A stretch of 64,000 bases of DNA, taken from contig NC_060960.1 in assembly GCF_910589235.1 (NCBI RefSeq), positions 7,911,839-7,975,838 of the forward strand, given 5' to 3'. The stretch is from Vespa crabro (lineage: Eukaryota; Arthropoda; Insecta; Hymenoptera; Vespidae). Each line of letters opens with the position of its first letter. Position 1 is the first letter of the stretch. Made by a program: the position numbers and the translations under genes. Below the pieces are notes generated by a model. It searched no databases. It was not told the origin of the DNA and saw nothing but the letters and a program-made list of their open reading frames with translations. Shown one piece after another: positions 13,058 through 26,956 of this stretch.

Positions 13058-13870
13058 ATGGTAAAAGAGCTGATGACGGATAAATCGCGGTATCGACCGA
13101 CACGGACGAGATCGAGAGACGAAGTAACGCTTACGCGTCTTGTGTATGCTTGTTCGCTCACTCACTCGATCGCTCGATCGTTCACAACACTCGCGGAGTT
13201 CCCAAGATCGGCCGAGGACGACCAGCCTGTTTTAACTCGTGCTTTACGTCTACTTCTGTTCTGTTCTCTTCTGTTCTCTCCTGTTCTCTTCTCTTCTCTT
13301 CTCTTCTCTTCTCTTCTCTTCTCTTCTCTTCTCTTCTCTTCTCTTCTCTTCTTTTCTCTTCTCTTCTCTTCTCTTCTCTTCGAAAGAGAAGAGAACTCCT
13401 TGCAAGTGGAGACTTCGAGTTTGATCGTGCGCGACGTATATTCTCACGTTTCTTTTCAACGATGACGACGAAGGCAACCCCCTCCTCCCTCCCCTTGTCC
13501 CTCCCTCTCTTCACCTCTCCTTCCCTTAACCAATCCACCTTTTTTCCCCACAGCGCAATTTTGTTCTTTCCTCTTTTACTTCCTTCTTTTCTCTCTTTCT
13601 CTCTCTCTCTCTCCTTCTCTCCATCTCTCTACTGCTTTCATCCACCACGAAGATGAGGGAGAGGGAATGAAAGGGAGGAGAAGAAGTATTTGGGATTCCC
13701 CGAGTCGCTAGGCCGATGATGATGATCACCATGCACACACATTACGTTCGTCTCTAATGTCGGGGAATTCACCATTGGCTCGCTCTTTAAGTAGAATCGA
13801 ATATTTCTATAGTCGAGTAGACGTAACACCCCAGTCACGATTTTCTACGTGACAAAAGGTGAACGAGTTT
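13058..13870 (+). promoter_or_regulatory. CpG-richer island, candidate promoter or untranslated first exon
   Basis: The block 13058-13250 is far richer in CG dinucleotides and non-repetitive words than its surroundings. It is followed by a TTCTC minisatellite, CT-rich sequence and a second complex block to about 13860. Open frames here on both strands are composed of Ser/Leu/Phe or Arg/Glu repeats read from the minisatellite, so I do not call them proteins. It may be a distal first exon or promoter of a gene outside the window or of myosin VI. Strand is uncertain. Confidence 0.3.
13278..13380. repeat. (TTCTC)n minisatellite
   Basis: About twenty near-perfect TTCTC pentamers read directly, with a single TTTTC variant. 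Long open frames on both strands result because the 5-nt unit contains no stop in any frame. Confidence 0.95.
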
Positions 13871-14034
13871 GACCTGTGTTTGTTTCGTTCCCTGTTTTTT
13901 TTTTCTTTCTTTCTTTCTTGCTTTCTTTTTTTAGATCGTGGGAGAGAATTGTTCCATTTCGTTTCTTCTATTCTTTTCTCATTTTCCCCCTCCTCCCCTT
14001 TTTTTTACTTTTTTTCTTTCTTTCTTGTTTTTAT

Positions 14035-14065
<31 letters not shown>

Positions 14066-15880
14066 TTTTTTGTTTTTGTTTAAATGATTACCGCGAAGAA
14101 ATACTTTTGCGTCCCCTTTTTTTCTTTTTATGACGTTAGAGTTTATTCTTTTTTTGTAATGTAATTTTTCGATCGTATTTATGATAGAAGAATTGTAATA
14201 TTATTTGTAGAAATAATAATGCAGAATTATAATATTGTTTGACATTATTTGACATAATATAATACGAAATGCCGATTCACATTCCTTTTTCCTTTTTTTT
14301 AACGAGATAAATAAATATATATATATATATACATAAATATTATTTATATACATATATATATATTTTGTAAGCATGTGGATATATGAATAATATTAGACTT
14401 TATTCAGAGTATCGTTTGAAATCGTAACAATTGTAAATCATAACAAATGGACTGTGAAATTTTGTTTGATGTTCTTTGCTTTTCAGGTTTCATCTCGACG
14501 TTCATTCAAAAAACCGGTCGGAATTAGGTGGAATGACTTTCCTGGTATCTTCTTTGCTTCTGGACCAGCAATCATATTCTTTATTCATGAGAATACGTTT
14601 TTTCGGAAACTATACTGATCGTCCATTTTGTTTTTTCTTTTCTTCTTCACTTTTGCGGAACGAACTGACATTGTATTATTTTCTTTTTCTTTTCTTTTTG
14701 CTTGTCATGGACATTTTTTTTTTTGCAAACATTCTTGTTGTGACATCGAATACCATATGACATATAAGAATCATGCTGTTTCATGGATTAAGTATTGATC
14801 ATTTTTCAAGGACATCGTGATTATGATATCGTTCTTCCTTTATAATTCTTATCTTTAATAATTCAATTTAATATTTAAATTAATTCAATGGCACGAGAGA
14901 AACAAAAAAAAAGAACGGAACACTTGTATATTCATTTGATAAGTATTGTTATTAATTAATTGTAAATATTTTGTCAAATAAATTGATCGGAAAAATATGA
15001 AAATTTTTATGGGTATTTATAATAAAATATCAATATATAATATAAATGGTGCAAATTTAACGCAATTTAATTATTTATACTGACCGACGATTTTGATTGA
15101 AGATTAAAAATACTGATATATTTGTTATAATTACAAATGTTTTAATTAACATATTGACACTTCTTGTATTAATGGATATAATACTGAACAATTATATTAT
15201 CTATTTTATTATAATTTTAATTATAATATTTATTATAATTTTTATTATAATTTAATTATTTATTAAAAATACTAATACTTATTTTAAAATGTTTAATAAT
15301 AATGATAAAATAAATAACAGGCGAAAAGAAAGGTTATCTATTAAAATTTTGTTTGATTCGTTTTAATAAATGTTTGGATTAGTATAACGATAGAAACATA
15401 AATATTTTATAACTATGATAACGGAACTATGATAAACGAAAGAAAGGCTTCGTAGCCATCTTGCTTTATTTTCTTTTTCTTTTTTTTTTTTTTTCAGAAT
15501 ATACAAGGCAAAAGTACCGTCAGCAAATATTTCCTAACATTGACTGTTATTAGTATCTATCTTTGTTCTATACTTTTATACGCGATGTTTTCAATAACAA
15601 GTGAGACGATTTAAAGATTTTCTAGAAATGATACTTTCAAGATTAGATTGTTCGGAATAATCTAAAGATCAGATTAGGTGAGCTATTTTATTATAGATAA
15701 GTTCTTATCTATACTATCTGAACGCCAGTTGTGTACACATTGTTCTTTTCAAGAAGGAAAGATAGGAAGATAGCTTTAAAATATTATACGAAATAAAAAT
15801 TAAATATTAAGAACGATTTAAAATATTATAGAAAATAATATAAAAATAAAATATATTGTCCGCCATTGGGTTGCATATAT

Positions 15881-15903
15881 ATATATTATTATTATTATTA
15901 TTA

Positions 15904-15961
<58 letters not shown>
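15881..15961. repeat. (ATT)n microsatellite
   Basis: About 25 ATT units with one GTT interruption, read directly. Confidence 0.95.
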
Positions 15962-15964
<3 letters not shown>

Positions 15965-16521
15965 GACAATCATAAATATTCATGAATATGATGGATTACC
16001 TAGAATTTTAATCTAAATCCTAAAAAAATAAAAACAAATAAAAAAAGAAAAAAAAAAAAAGGAAAAAAAAACGAAAGCAAGAAAAAGAAACAAATTAAAC
16101 GGGATATATAAATATTGTAAAAAGATGTTTTTAAATCTTTTAAAATCGTCAAATCGTAAAAGATGATAAAAGAAAAAGAGATAGATAAATAGATAGATAA
16201 ACAAACAAGAAACGTCCTTTCTCTCGTAAAAGGCGTTCGAAGGAAAGGAACGTTACCTTTCGAATCGCGATCTATATATATGTATAAGCACGACGACATT
16301 GATCGGGCAATCCTGCTTATGCCATTTGTCCTTTACTTAAATGAGAATGAAAATATATATACCTGATATATTTATGTATATAATATTTTTTGAACCTGCG
16401 TTGTTGTCAATCATAGTTACGTGGGATGTTGTGATGCACGCATATCCTCTTGCGTGACAAGGGTTAACATTTACTTCGTTGTGATTGCGAACACATGCTT
16501 TTCACAGTAGAACACGTGCCG

Positions 16522-16523
<2 letters not shown>

Positions 16524-16568
<45 letters not shown>

Positions 16569-16595
16569 TTCTGTTTTTCTCTCTCTCTTTTTCTC

Positions 16596-16645
<50 letters not shown>

Positions 16646-16660
16646 TCTCTCTCTTTCTCT
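16524..16660. repeat. (CT)n microsatellite
   Basis: Imperfect CT dinucleotide tract of about 135 bp with periodic TTT interruptions. It gives spurious Ser/Leu and Arg/Glu open frames. Confidence 0.95.
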
Positions 16661-16994
16661 TTATACACATACACATACACATACATACATAGATATTTTT
16701 TGTCTCCGTTTTCATTCTCATCTTCATTTTCCTTTTCAATCCGTGTAATCACAGACTAATCTATTTTTAACACTCACGCTTGGAAATATATTGCTTACAA
16801 AGCTTCGTGAACTTCTAATCGGGGAAGGTCTCTGATCTCCGGTTAACCGAGTAGTCGAGTATGGGAGTGTTTTGCATATCTAAGAAGAATTATAAAACAA
16901 GTTATCCGGTATTTCCTTTCTTTCTTTTTTTATAGGACAAAAAAAATATATGTATAAAAAAATATAATACATATATAATATATATACATATATA

Positions 16995-17008
16995 TAGAAA
17001 TACGTTAG

Positions 17009-17056
<48 letters not shown>

Positions 17057-17072
17057 TTCTAACGTATTTCTA
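16995..17072. repeat. Near-complete 78-bp palindrome
   Basis: A 21-nt arm (16995-17015) containing TACGTTAGAA is exactly reverse-complemented at 17052-17072. The middle is self-complementary (TA)n, so almost the whole segment can fold on itself. Confidence 0.9.
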
Positions 17073-17106
17073 AGTAAAATATTTCTTTGATAAATACATA
17101 TTAGAA

Positions 17107-17138
<32 letters not shown>

Positions 17139-17932
17139 GAATAATATAGTGTATTAGAGTATTTTAAATATTCTAAAATTGTAATATATTATTCCAATAT
17201 AATATTCAATATTTTAATATTATAATACTTTTACATGTATATATACTAATTGATACAAATATATATCATATTATTATTGTTATAATAATATTACAGCATA
17301 TGAAATGCAATAGTTTTTCCTACATTAATATAATGTTATATTATAATAATTTTATGCTATATTATATAATATGTATTATAATATAATATTTCTATTTAAT
17401 ATAAGTGCATTAAGTATAAATATTAAAATATAAAAGTATATTAATTAGAAATATTACGATGGAGAAATGTAGAAACATTGAAATACATGTAAATTTATTT
17501 AATCACAAAATAATAAACAATAGTATTTTTCTTTATACATATATATCGATATATGAATATTTCTACAAATTTATATAATTGTATAATAAGTGAGTATTTT
17601 CCTAGAAAATCGTGAATATAATAAATTTCGAAAAAATTATGTAATATATTAATAACACGGCACGATGTGACAAGAGGAAACGATAAAAGTAAAATAAATA
17701 AATAATAACAACAATAACAACAATATCTTTTAACCATTTATTAAGGTATAAAATTGAGAGCTGTCTCTTAAATCGATTTTTATTTTTACTTTTACCGTGA
17801 AATTATTCGTTCGAAGAAAACGTTTAGTCGGCATTGCGATATTCTTTGTACTTTACGAGATTAGTTATGGCCATTGCTAAATTGTTAATCCATTTATGTC
17901 GCTCTTTTCCTTTTCTTATTTTTATTCCTTTA

Positions 17933-17935
17933 TTA

Positions 17936-17997
<62 letters not shown>

Positions 17998-17998
17998 G
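17933..17998. repeat. (TTA)n microsatellite
   Basis: About 21 uninterrupted TTA units, read directly. Confidence 0.95.
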
Positions 17999-19644
17999 CT
18001 TTTTTTTTTTTTCTATAAACGAAACCAAAAAGAACTTAGACGCGGATGATAAATCCCAAGATAAAATCTTCGAATATAAGATCGAAGAGAGAAAGTAGAA
18101 AGTTGAATGTTTTACGATCGTTCGGAAGTTTAAAATATTCTTTCTTGGATTTATTTATTTTTTTTTTCTTCTTTTTCTTTTTATGAATAAAATCATCATT
18201 AAAGATGATATTACAAGCAATTGTTTGGATATATTCTTGTAGATCATTTTCTCATAATTTACCGTTTATTCCTTTTAATTCGCAATAAACGAAGTACATT
18301 CTCAATGACGGCATTTAGAAAGGATTTCTTTTTATATGTTCATATTTTATATATTAGACATTATATATATATATATAATTTAGATATTGCATTTTATTGA
18401 ATACTTCATATGAATAATATAATTATTATCAATTATTTTACTATGATTATAACAGAGATCACAATCTGTAAAAATTTTACGTACATAAACGTCCCTGAAG
18501 AATTTATTTAATACATATTTCATTCGATATACGAATGATTAATTACGAATAGATAATAATAATATTTTATATTTTTCCTTATCAAATTTTAATCTTTCCA
18601 GGAACGACTCAGTTTTGGCAAACGTTCTCTTCAAATGTTTACATACCTAAGTATATGTAAATAGATCATTTATTGTACCATATCATTCCATTACTATCAG
18701 TTTCGCATGCATTATCTTTGGCATTCTTCAAACAACATGTTTTTCTTTAATGTTATACGCATGATCTTAAATACACACATGTGTGTATATGTTAATCTAT
18801 ATACACACATATACACACAAATTGGTTCATTAAAAATTTTTGCAATTGAATTGTAATTCATTATATCGATACTCATTGAAATATTCGACGTAATATTAAC
18901 GGAGAATTGGTCGGATCATAGATCAAAGATTTTGTCAGCTGATCGATCGCTTTTCGAAAAGTAATATTTGTTTTAAATAAATAATGAGTTTTAATAATTA
19001 CTCTTTTTTCAATTTTTTACAATTATTCAATTATAATTTTTCTATGGTACAATCAACAAATATGTTCCCCTCGATAGATATTTATTTTAATGTAATATTT
19101 TTTATAACAATATTCATATTTTATATGTTCGATTTTAACAAAAAAAAAAAAAAAAAAGAAAGAAAGAAAAAAAAATATTAAACATTAAAGTTGTATTGTA
19201 CCATTTGCTTACCGTTGATAATATTTATTTCTATTATTATTATATTTGGCATTTCCACAACAAATTATCGATAGCATTTATGTGAAATAGTAATTTTCTC
19301 TTAACAATTATTAGCCATCCTACTACATTCTTCGGAGTAATTGTAATCATAGCTTTTTTTTTTTGTATATCGCGAAGAAATATGGGGGACTAAACATACA
19401 TCAAGGTCAATTTCTCGGTATCAATATTATTATCAAACGTACGGGAAGTACTTGTATACTTGTATGTATTCTATGTACGTGTATCAATCATTGTAAATTA
19501 AATAAAATTACCAAGTCTGGATGAAAGCTATATATCTTTATTTCTTTAATCAGGAAAAAAAAAGAAAGAAAATTATAACATTTTTTTATGTTACATATTA
19601 CGATTATATTAGAAAATAAGTGAAACATTTATTGGAAGTGTAAC

Positions 19645-19679
<35 letters not shown>

Positions 19680-20422
19680 TATAAAATTTCGGATTATATT
19701 TCATTTGATCAAAATTAGGGAATATTTTTTGTTAAATAATTTAATTTAATATAACACGTTTATAAGATTAGCGACATCCTATTGTTGGATAATTCAGAAA
19801 GAGAAAGAGAGATAGGAAAAATCATGAGATTTAAAAAATTTATTTTACTATTTTAACAAAGTTATAAAAGTTATAATTGTTAGCGACATAAACGTTATCA
19901 CGAGTAATCATATAATCAGTGAAGTTTCTTACCTGATCCATCGATATAAATACTTAAGGAATATTTTTTAGATAGAAAATTATAAAAATTGAACTTTTTC
20001 GAATCGTATTTACGAATGAAATCAATAAACTATAACTTAATTATGTTATTTAATAATATAATTTTTTGTTAATACCGTTTGTATTTGAGAATCGATCGAT
20101 AAAAAAAATTTTTATGAGTTTAAAATTTTTATATTTTTCATTTATAAAGATATTAAAATTTTTTCCTTATAATATAATTTATACAATATATTCATATTAT
20201 TAAAATTAAACTAAAACTTTCTTTTTAAACAATAAAGAAACTTAAGAATAATGAACTTTTTATCAATCGATAAAGTAGAAATTATGACTTTTAATTGTCG
20301 ATAATGTATACAACATACTTATCTTCCTGCATTGGCTCAGTCAATTGGTTATATCGTTTCAAACATATCCGTAAGATGTCAGTATTTAATTACCATTAAA
20401 TATACACTTGCATTTTATTCTA

Positions 20423-20780
20423 CAGGGTGTTCTAAATTCACAAATAAAATATTTTACTTTCGATAGTCGATCAAAGGCCAATTTTACAGTAACCAAAATC
20501 TATGAACATATAATGGGTACAGAAAAATTTTTTAAAATTCTATATTAAAAATATATCAATATGAAATGAGTACGATAAAAATAAAAAAAAATAATTGTTT
20601 CAATACATAAGTATGTAATTTAAGAACACATATATTTCTGTATAATGTATATTATTATATTGATTAACACTATATAATAATATAAACTATATTCATTAGT
20701 ATCAGTAAAAAAATATTTTAGAATATCATTGGCATTGTAAAATAATAAATTATAAACTTTCTGTACACCTTATATAAATA
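20423..20780. repeat. CAGGGTG-ended repeat copy
   Basis: It starts with CAGGGTGTTC, the same end seen at 25991, followed by non-repetitive sequence. A weak complementary end (GTACACCTTAT) lies near 20763-20773. Such ends are typical of insect short dispersed elements. No coding capacity; the right limit is uncertain. Confidence 0.35.
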
Positions 20781-20939
20781 TATAGGACCATGCGTACTAT
20801 TATTCATGTCACGTATTCGTGGATCGGTCTGTCGTTTAAACGATTATATCATAAAATTGTACATGATAATTCGTACATTTATAATAATAATTTATTTCCG
20901 AAGTCTATAATTGAAGAAAATTTCTAAAGGATTTATTTC

Positions 20940-21135
20940 GAACGTCAACCCGATCATATTTTAACGTCGATTTTTACAGGATACCGTTTCCAACAAACGA
21001 TCATCCATTTGCCGAGTAAGAATGACGAAAACGCACGAAGATTACCGAACGAAGGAAGTTGACTTTACGAATCACATCGACAGTTGCGTGTCGGTCCCCG
21101 TGCCGTGCGGTACGGTATTTAGTATTCTCTTTATT
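20940..21135. promoter_or_regulatory. CpG-richer island, candidate promoter or first exon
   Basis: Complex sequence with clustered CG dinucleotides (GTCGGTCCCCGTGCCGTGCG and neighbours) stands out from AT-rich flanks. No open frame of note. It lies about 13 kb upstream of the myosin VI start codon on the same strand and could hold its untranslated first exon, but there is no direct evidence. Confidence 0.25.
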
Positions 21136-21360
21136 CTTTTGTGTAATTGATTACTATTACTTTTTTTTTTTTTCTTTTTCTTAATTATATCTGATATAAA
21201 CGTATATGTATACCACTCGTATTAATCTACTGTGATTTAGAAGTTCGTCGTGTATGTTTTGAAGCACGATCAACGAATTCACTAACGATGTAAGTTTAAC
21301 AAACAAGTTATTCTATTTCATTGTTAATTCGACACAGGTTTACTTGAAACTTTAAACAAG

Positions 21361-21397
<37 letters not shown>

Positions 21398-22530
21398 ACT
21401 TATAAATAAATTTAAAATAGTCGGTAATAAGTACAACGTATAAACCGGAAGTCAATTTGTCTTCTTACGTATAGTTTCGAAAGTATTTTTTACTTTTATT
21501 TTAATAAGTTCTTTTATTCGACAATTAATCGTCATTTATTTTTTATCTATTCCGAATATATATATGCATATGTATATATATATACATATACATATATATA
21601 TATATATGTATGTTGTATGTTTGTATATATATATATATATATGTATATATTAGGCTTATCGATTATCCTCGAAGTTACTAGAAAAACAATATCCAAATAC
21701 TATTTCTTTTTCATACCAATGTCGAACATACGGCTTCACCGCCGTTGTGTCCTCGTCGCTAATGCAAGCTAATTCTCTTGCTATCTCTGGTAAATGGTAT
21801 TTGTTTGAAGAAAATGCCGGTCTGATAAAATTCAATAAAAAATTATCTAAAAGGTTTTAACTGATTACGTTTACTTGTATCACTTTCCTTTCGATTCGAT
21901 TGAAATGGTTTTAATGCGAAGTAAAAAGAAAGAGAAAAAAAAAAAAAGAACAAAAATTCATACGAAAAAACTTAACCTTACAAACGTTTAACATTTTGTT
22001 AAAATATTTATAATGTCTTTCTTCTTTTTCTTTTTTTTTCTTTTTTTTTTGTTTTTTTTTTTCTTAATTTTAATTAATCTTAATCTGTAATTAATATATA
22101 ATAAAACATATTATTTGTCGTTATAATTTTTTCTCTTCTATATACGTTTTGACTTTAGTTGTTTTTTTTTTCTTTTTTTTTTTTACACAGTACAGACATG
22201 ATAATTGATAATGGAGATAGTGTGTTTCTTAATTCATCGAAAAATATTATATAATAAGCAAACGATTACGATCAGAGATTACACGAACTTATATCGATTA
22301 TTTCGTTATATGTAAGTATATAAAAAGTCATCGATATGTATCCTATTCTTGTTATCGAAAATTAGAATTCGATCTATCGTAACATATGTATGTATTATAT
22401 GTTACCGGCCATATTTGTGTTCATTCATTTTGTTACTATACATTATCATCTTTTTCGATCGTATAAAAATATTTACGATCCATCACCGGCTTATCGGAAG
22501 AAGATATTAAAAAATATTTTTTTTTTGTTC

Positions 22531-22570
<40 letters not shown>

Positions 22571-22897
22571 ACTTCGTATTAATTTTTGTCTCGCAAAATT
22601 ATTATTATAATTTTTCGTTCGATGAGACATCTCCGAATATAAATGAAAAAAAAAAAATGTCTTCACAAAATGTATGCAAAGAGATTGTACGAAATGCTGA
22701 ATTAGTAACTATATATGTAACGATAACGTTTCAACGTGTCCAGTAACGAGAACGTTTCAACCGTGGAACAAGTTAGTGGAATTTTGTAAGAGGTCCCGTA
22801 GATCGGCTCGTGGAAACTAGTTCATACATTCTAATCGTAATTACGGTTTCTATTGCATTGTAATGAAATAATAAATGTGTAAGACAATTTTGGTTTA

Positions 22898-22942
<45 letters not shown>

Positions 22943-23293
22943 CATATATAAAATTTAGAAAATATATAAAATTTTATATTATTATATAAAAAATATAAAA
23001 TTTATATAATTTTTATATAAAATTTTGTTCGTACGATTAAATTATTTTGTTTCGAAAATAATGAATAGTTTCGATACAATGATTTGGAATTATTATAATG
23101 AAATAATATTTATAATAATATATAAGGTGTATAAAAAGAAAAATATATATAAACTTTTTCTTTTTTTTTTTTTTTTTTAATTCAGTTACATTAAATTATC
23201 GTTTTAATAAATGATCAATGAAATAGTATGAATAGAACCTATAGAATTGTTACAATGAAATAATATTTAAAATAAAATATATAGAATGTGCAC

Positions 23294-23297
<4 letters not shown>

Positions 23298-23350
<53 letters not shown>
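23298..23350. repeat. (TA)n microsatellite
   Basis: About 26 uninterrupted units, read directly. Confidence 0.95.
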
Positions 23351-23355
<5 letters not shown>

Positions 23356-25245
23356 TTATTTTGTGATATTAAATTATCTTTATGAAAATAATTCAATGAT
23401 TTATATAATGCTGTTTACATAATGGTCTTTTGAAATTGTTATGGAATATTTATAATATATAAAGAATATATATGATTTTTATTTTACGTATACGCGCACG
23501 TTGTTAGGTTAAGTTCTCGGTTTCTGCTTTCGTCCTTATGTACATACGTATATATGTATGTATATATGTAGTATGTATCTACGAAAAAGAAAAAAAAAGA
23601 AATTAGAAAGAATAGAGAAGATGACTGAAGAAAGGAAGAAAGAAGAAGAAGAGGTCAGTCACGAAACGATACTTCTTTTATTTAGTTGAGAATTACGAGA
23701 GTGGAACGAAGCTCACAGGTGCACGAACTTAGAGAAGGCGATGCGTGCGAATTAGCTCGAGTACACTCCTCTATATTTCCCTTCATTTCAGCTTGCTATA
23801 TTTCGTAAGTCAGTTTAGTTTCGATTGAAGAGGAAGAATGAAAGGAAGAACCTAACCTAAAATCTGGAAAAAAAAAGAAAAGAAAAGAAAGATCATGAAA
23901 AGTGACAAAAGGAAAAGACAAAATTTCATATCTGCATATAAATAAAATCTTTAATGAGTTAGATCGATTAAAAAAAAAAAAAAGAAACAAAAAGAAACAA
24001 AGGACAAATAAAATATAATAATAAAATATTATACAATTAATATAATATATATATATATATATTAAAAATTTTTTTTTTTATAAGGTTATTACTAAAAATT
24101 AATGATATATATTTCTAATCATAATACACGTATTTAGATTGAATTTTTTGGTTTAATTTTGCACGTTTCGCTTTGTTAATTTTTTTGTTGTTTTAATTAT
24201 TTATTAACACGATTCATCTTATTCCAATTTATACACATGTTTTATACATTTAATAATATAATATTAAATATATTTTTTTAACGTTATCATATACATATAC
24301 ATATACGTTTATATAATTAATATATGAATATAATAATATTAATTAAATTATTAACGAAAATTAATGATAATGAATGTTTTTAATCATAGTATACGCGCAT
24401 TTAATTAGTTTTATTTTTTTTATTCTAGTAAAATGTAATTTTTTTTTTTTTTTTTTTATTCATTGATAACATTTATCTTTATCTAACTTTTAAAATAATT
24501 TTCTTCTAAATTTTTCTATTGAAAATTTCAATGTATAAATAATAATATGGATTATTATTATTGTTATTACGTCAATAAAAAATAGGATATGAATATGTAC
24601 GTAGGCTAATTGATTTGATATCACGTATGATGGGATCATTTTGCAGAGTGTTCGTTCTATGTATTAATTAAAACAACCTTCACACGGTCTCCATCATCGA
24701 ATACGTTATGAGTGATTAGATTGAGTGTGGGACGGGTTACTTATATGGCCGTCATATATAATCAAACGTTTTCTATTTTATAAAAGATCATTTTGCCAAA
24801 GAAGAATAAGAATAAGAAGAAGGAAACGAATATATAAAGATAAGGGCGATAAAATATCGTATTCTATAGATTACAATCTTAAAAATCCAAAAACTTTTGA
24901 TTCACCCTATATTTAACATATTTAATTAATATATTATACCAATATATTTTACTTGATGTATTATATAATATTATGATAAAACAAATTTATAATAATATAT
25001 TATTTGCCATATATCTGTAGAAATTATAATGTAAAAATGTTACATAATATAGTCAAATAATATTTTTTATATATCTATATATATATATATTTATTTATTT
25101 ATATAATAATTAATTTATATAATGTCTATCACATATCAGTATATAAAAATGACGCGATTACGTAAAATCAATTTTACGTTAACAAACACATTAATGATTG
25201 TAATTAATACGAAACGATCCAACGAATTGTTCCGATTAGTGTAAT

Positions 25246-25260
25246 GGGGGGGGGGGGGGG
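25246..25260 (+). repeat. Poly-G run of 15
   Basis: Fifteen consecutive G on the plus strand, unique in this window. It could form a G-quadruplex or be a sequencing length artefact. Confidence 0.9.
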
Positions 25261-25505
25261 AAAGAAGCAATTTTTATGAAGGTGATGACAGCAACTATAA
25301 CGTGTATTTTTAGAAGTTAATAAAAAGTGGCAGAACTTTGGTCGCTGATCGAAAATCGTTAGCATCGTCTGGTGTTTCATACCGGTACCATAATGACGGC
25401 CATTCGTCGTTTCATGTAGTATCTTATGCAAGAGCATACGGAAAAGGATCATTCGTTCGTTCGCACGTAAAGCAGGAATTCGTCTCTCTCTCTCTTACTC
25501 TCTTG

Positions 25506-25507
<2 letters not shown>

Positions 25508-25570
<63 letters not shown>

Positions 25571-25717
25571 GATACATATCGTGAGACGAGAATCGACAAC
25601 GTGACTCATGTTGGCCTCGCTTCCGATCCAGCCCACCGTTAGAAAGATCCATGCAGATCAGGTTCCTATCTTCTCTACTCTTTCTCTCTCTCTCTTTTTC
25701 TCTCTCTCTCTCTCTCT

Positions 25718-25765
<48 letters not shown>
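25508..25765. repeat. (CT)n ... (CT)n-(TA)n compound microsatellite
   Basis: CT tract about 25508-25570, then about 110 bp of complex sequence, a second CT tract about 25680-25720 and (TA)n to about 25762. Confidence 0.9.
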
Positions 25766-25766
<1 letters not shown>

Positions 25767-25990
25767 CAGTTCATTTAAACTTTTTATCAAAGATTATCTC
25801 ATGATTTTATGCTCACGTTCGTAAATAATTATTAGTTTCTCGACGAGCCAATCGAAGTTTAATAGAAATTATTTTACACACACACACACACACACACATG
25901 TATATATACATATATATACACGCATATATATATATTGTATTATATATATACATATAGAAATTATTTTATACATACACACACACACACATA

Positions 25991-26120
25991 CAGGGTGTTC
26001 AAAAAAACATTCAAAATTTATGCAATGTGTAGAACGTATTATACTGAGTAAAAAAGTCTTAGTAAACATAGGTCAAATATTTCTGAGATATAAACATATA
26101 TATATATGTTTTGTTTAGTT
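25991..26120. repeat. CAGGGTG-ended repeat copy
   Basis: CAGGGTGTTC followed by A-rich sequence, then a unique stretch to a TA tract near 26096-26108. It shares its end with 20423 and, in weaker form, 61694. Right limit unknown. Confidence 0.35.
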
Positions 26121-26596
26121 GAATGTTGACCTTGACAATGTGATTTCATACTTCGTTGTTTTATTTATTAATTTTCATACTTGTCAAATTAATTTTCATA
26201 CTCGTATTATCTATCTTAAATGATTTCCATATCTGAGGGGGATATTTGTTCTTTTATTTATGTTATGTAAATTATTTTCATACACGTTCTTTTACTTATG
26301 CATGTTAAAAGCTAATTCAATGCTTGTTCTTTCATTTTGGGTCGAATTATATTCGTATTTAAATCTAAAATATTTTTATATATTATTTGTCCCTTGAAGA
26401 AACTTTACTTTTAATTAAATTTATGTCGGATTTATTTTGGTTTATTTATTCTTTTTTCCGATTTATGAAAATTCATTTTCTTAATTATCTTTTGTCGTAT
26501 TTCTAAATCGACCGTCATAATGATTTAATAACGGGATGACCAAATGCACGTCTCGTACTGTTTCGTAAGATAAGTAGCAATTTCACTATGTATGTA

Positions 26597-26629
<33 letters not shown>

Positions 26630-26840
26630 GAGTGCATTCATGCACCTACCCACTCTCTCATACACACACACATACACATATATATATTGTCGTTTATAAA
26701 TTATAATTTTAGACGGATCTTTATGGTCTCTCACGAGTTCAAAATGAAGAATCTCACTATATCTATCCTTTTATTTTTTTTAAGCAAGAATGAAGTTGTC
26801 TTCTATGATTTTTATTTGTTCAGAATAATGATTTTATATA

Positions 26841-26908
26841 TAAATTTCTAAAAAATTATAATTCGAAAGAAAACATCGATTGGTAATTGAAAAATAATCT
26901 GATTTCTT
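26841..26908. repeat. Duplicated 68-bp block, copy 1
   Basis: Matches 28498-28565 in the same orientation with two mismatches. The last 51 bases (26858-26908) are identical. The block is not low-complexity. Confidence 0.9.
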
Positions 26909-26952
26909 TTTATCCTTTATCTATTTCTATCTAAATTGATGCAATTGAAATT

Positions 26953-26956
<4 letters not shown>

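Larger units (their letters stand above)
13871..20939. other. Gene-poor intergenic sequence
   Basis: No recognisable coding sequence. Microsatellites: (CT)n about 14035-14070, (ATT)n 15881-15961, (CT)n 16524-16660, (TTA)n 17933-17998, (TA)n 19647-19674. A long palindrome lies at 16995-17072. A CAGGGTGTTC element end lies at 20423-20432. Confidence 0.5.

Noticed and set aside
13058..13656. Overlapping open frames of 60-168 codons on both strands
   Set aside because: They consist mainly of repeated Leu-Phe-Ser or Arg-Glu-Glu units read from the TTCTC minisatellite. They have no recognisable domain.
14476..14760. 94-codon frame rich in Phe/Leu
   Set aside because: It looks like a membrane protein only because T-rich DNA encodes Phe and Leu. 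No motif or neighbouring exon was found.
16464..16752. About 90-codon Arg/Glu-rich and Ser/Leu-rich frames
   Set aside because: Direct translation of a (CT)n/(GA)n microsatellite.
25338..25790. Open frames of 70-113 codons around 25.4-25.8 kb
   Set aside because: Half of each is a CT/GA or TA dinucleotide tract. The remaining residues match no family I recognise.
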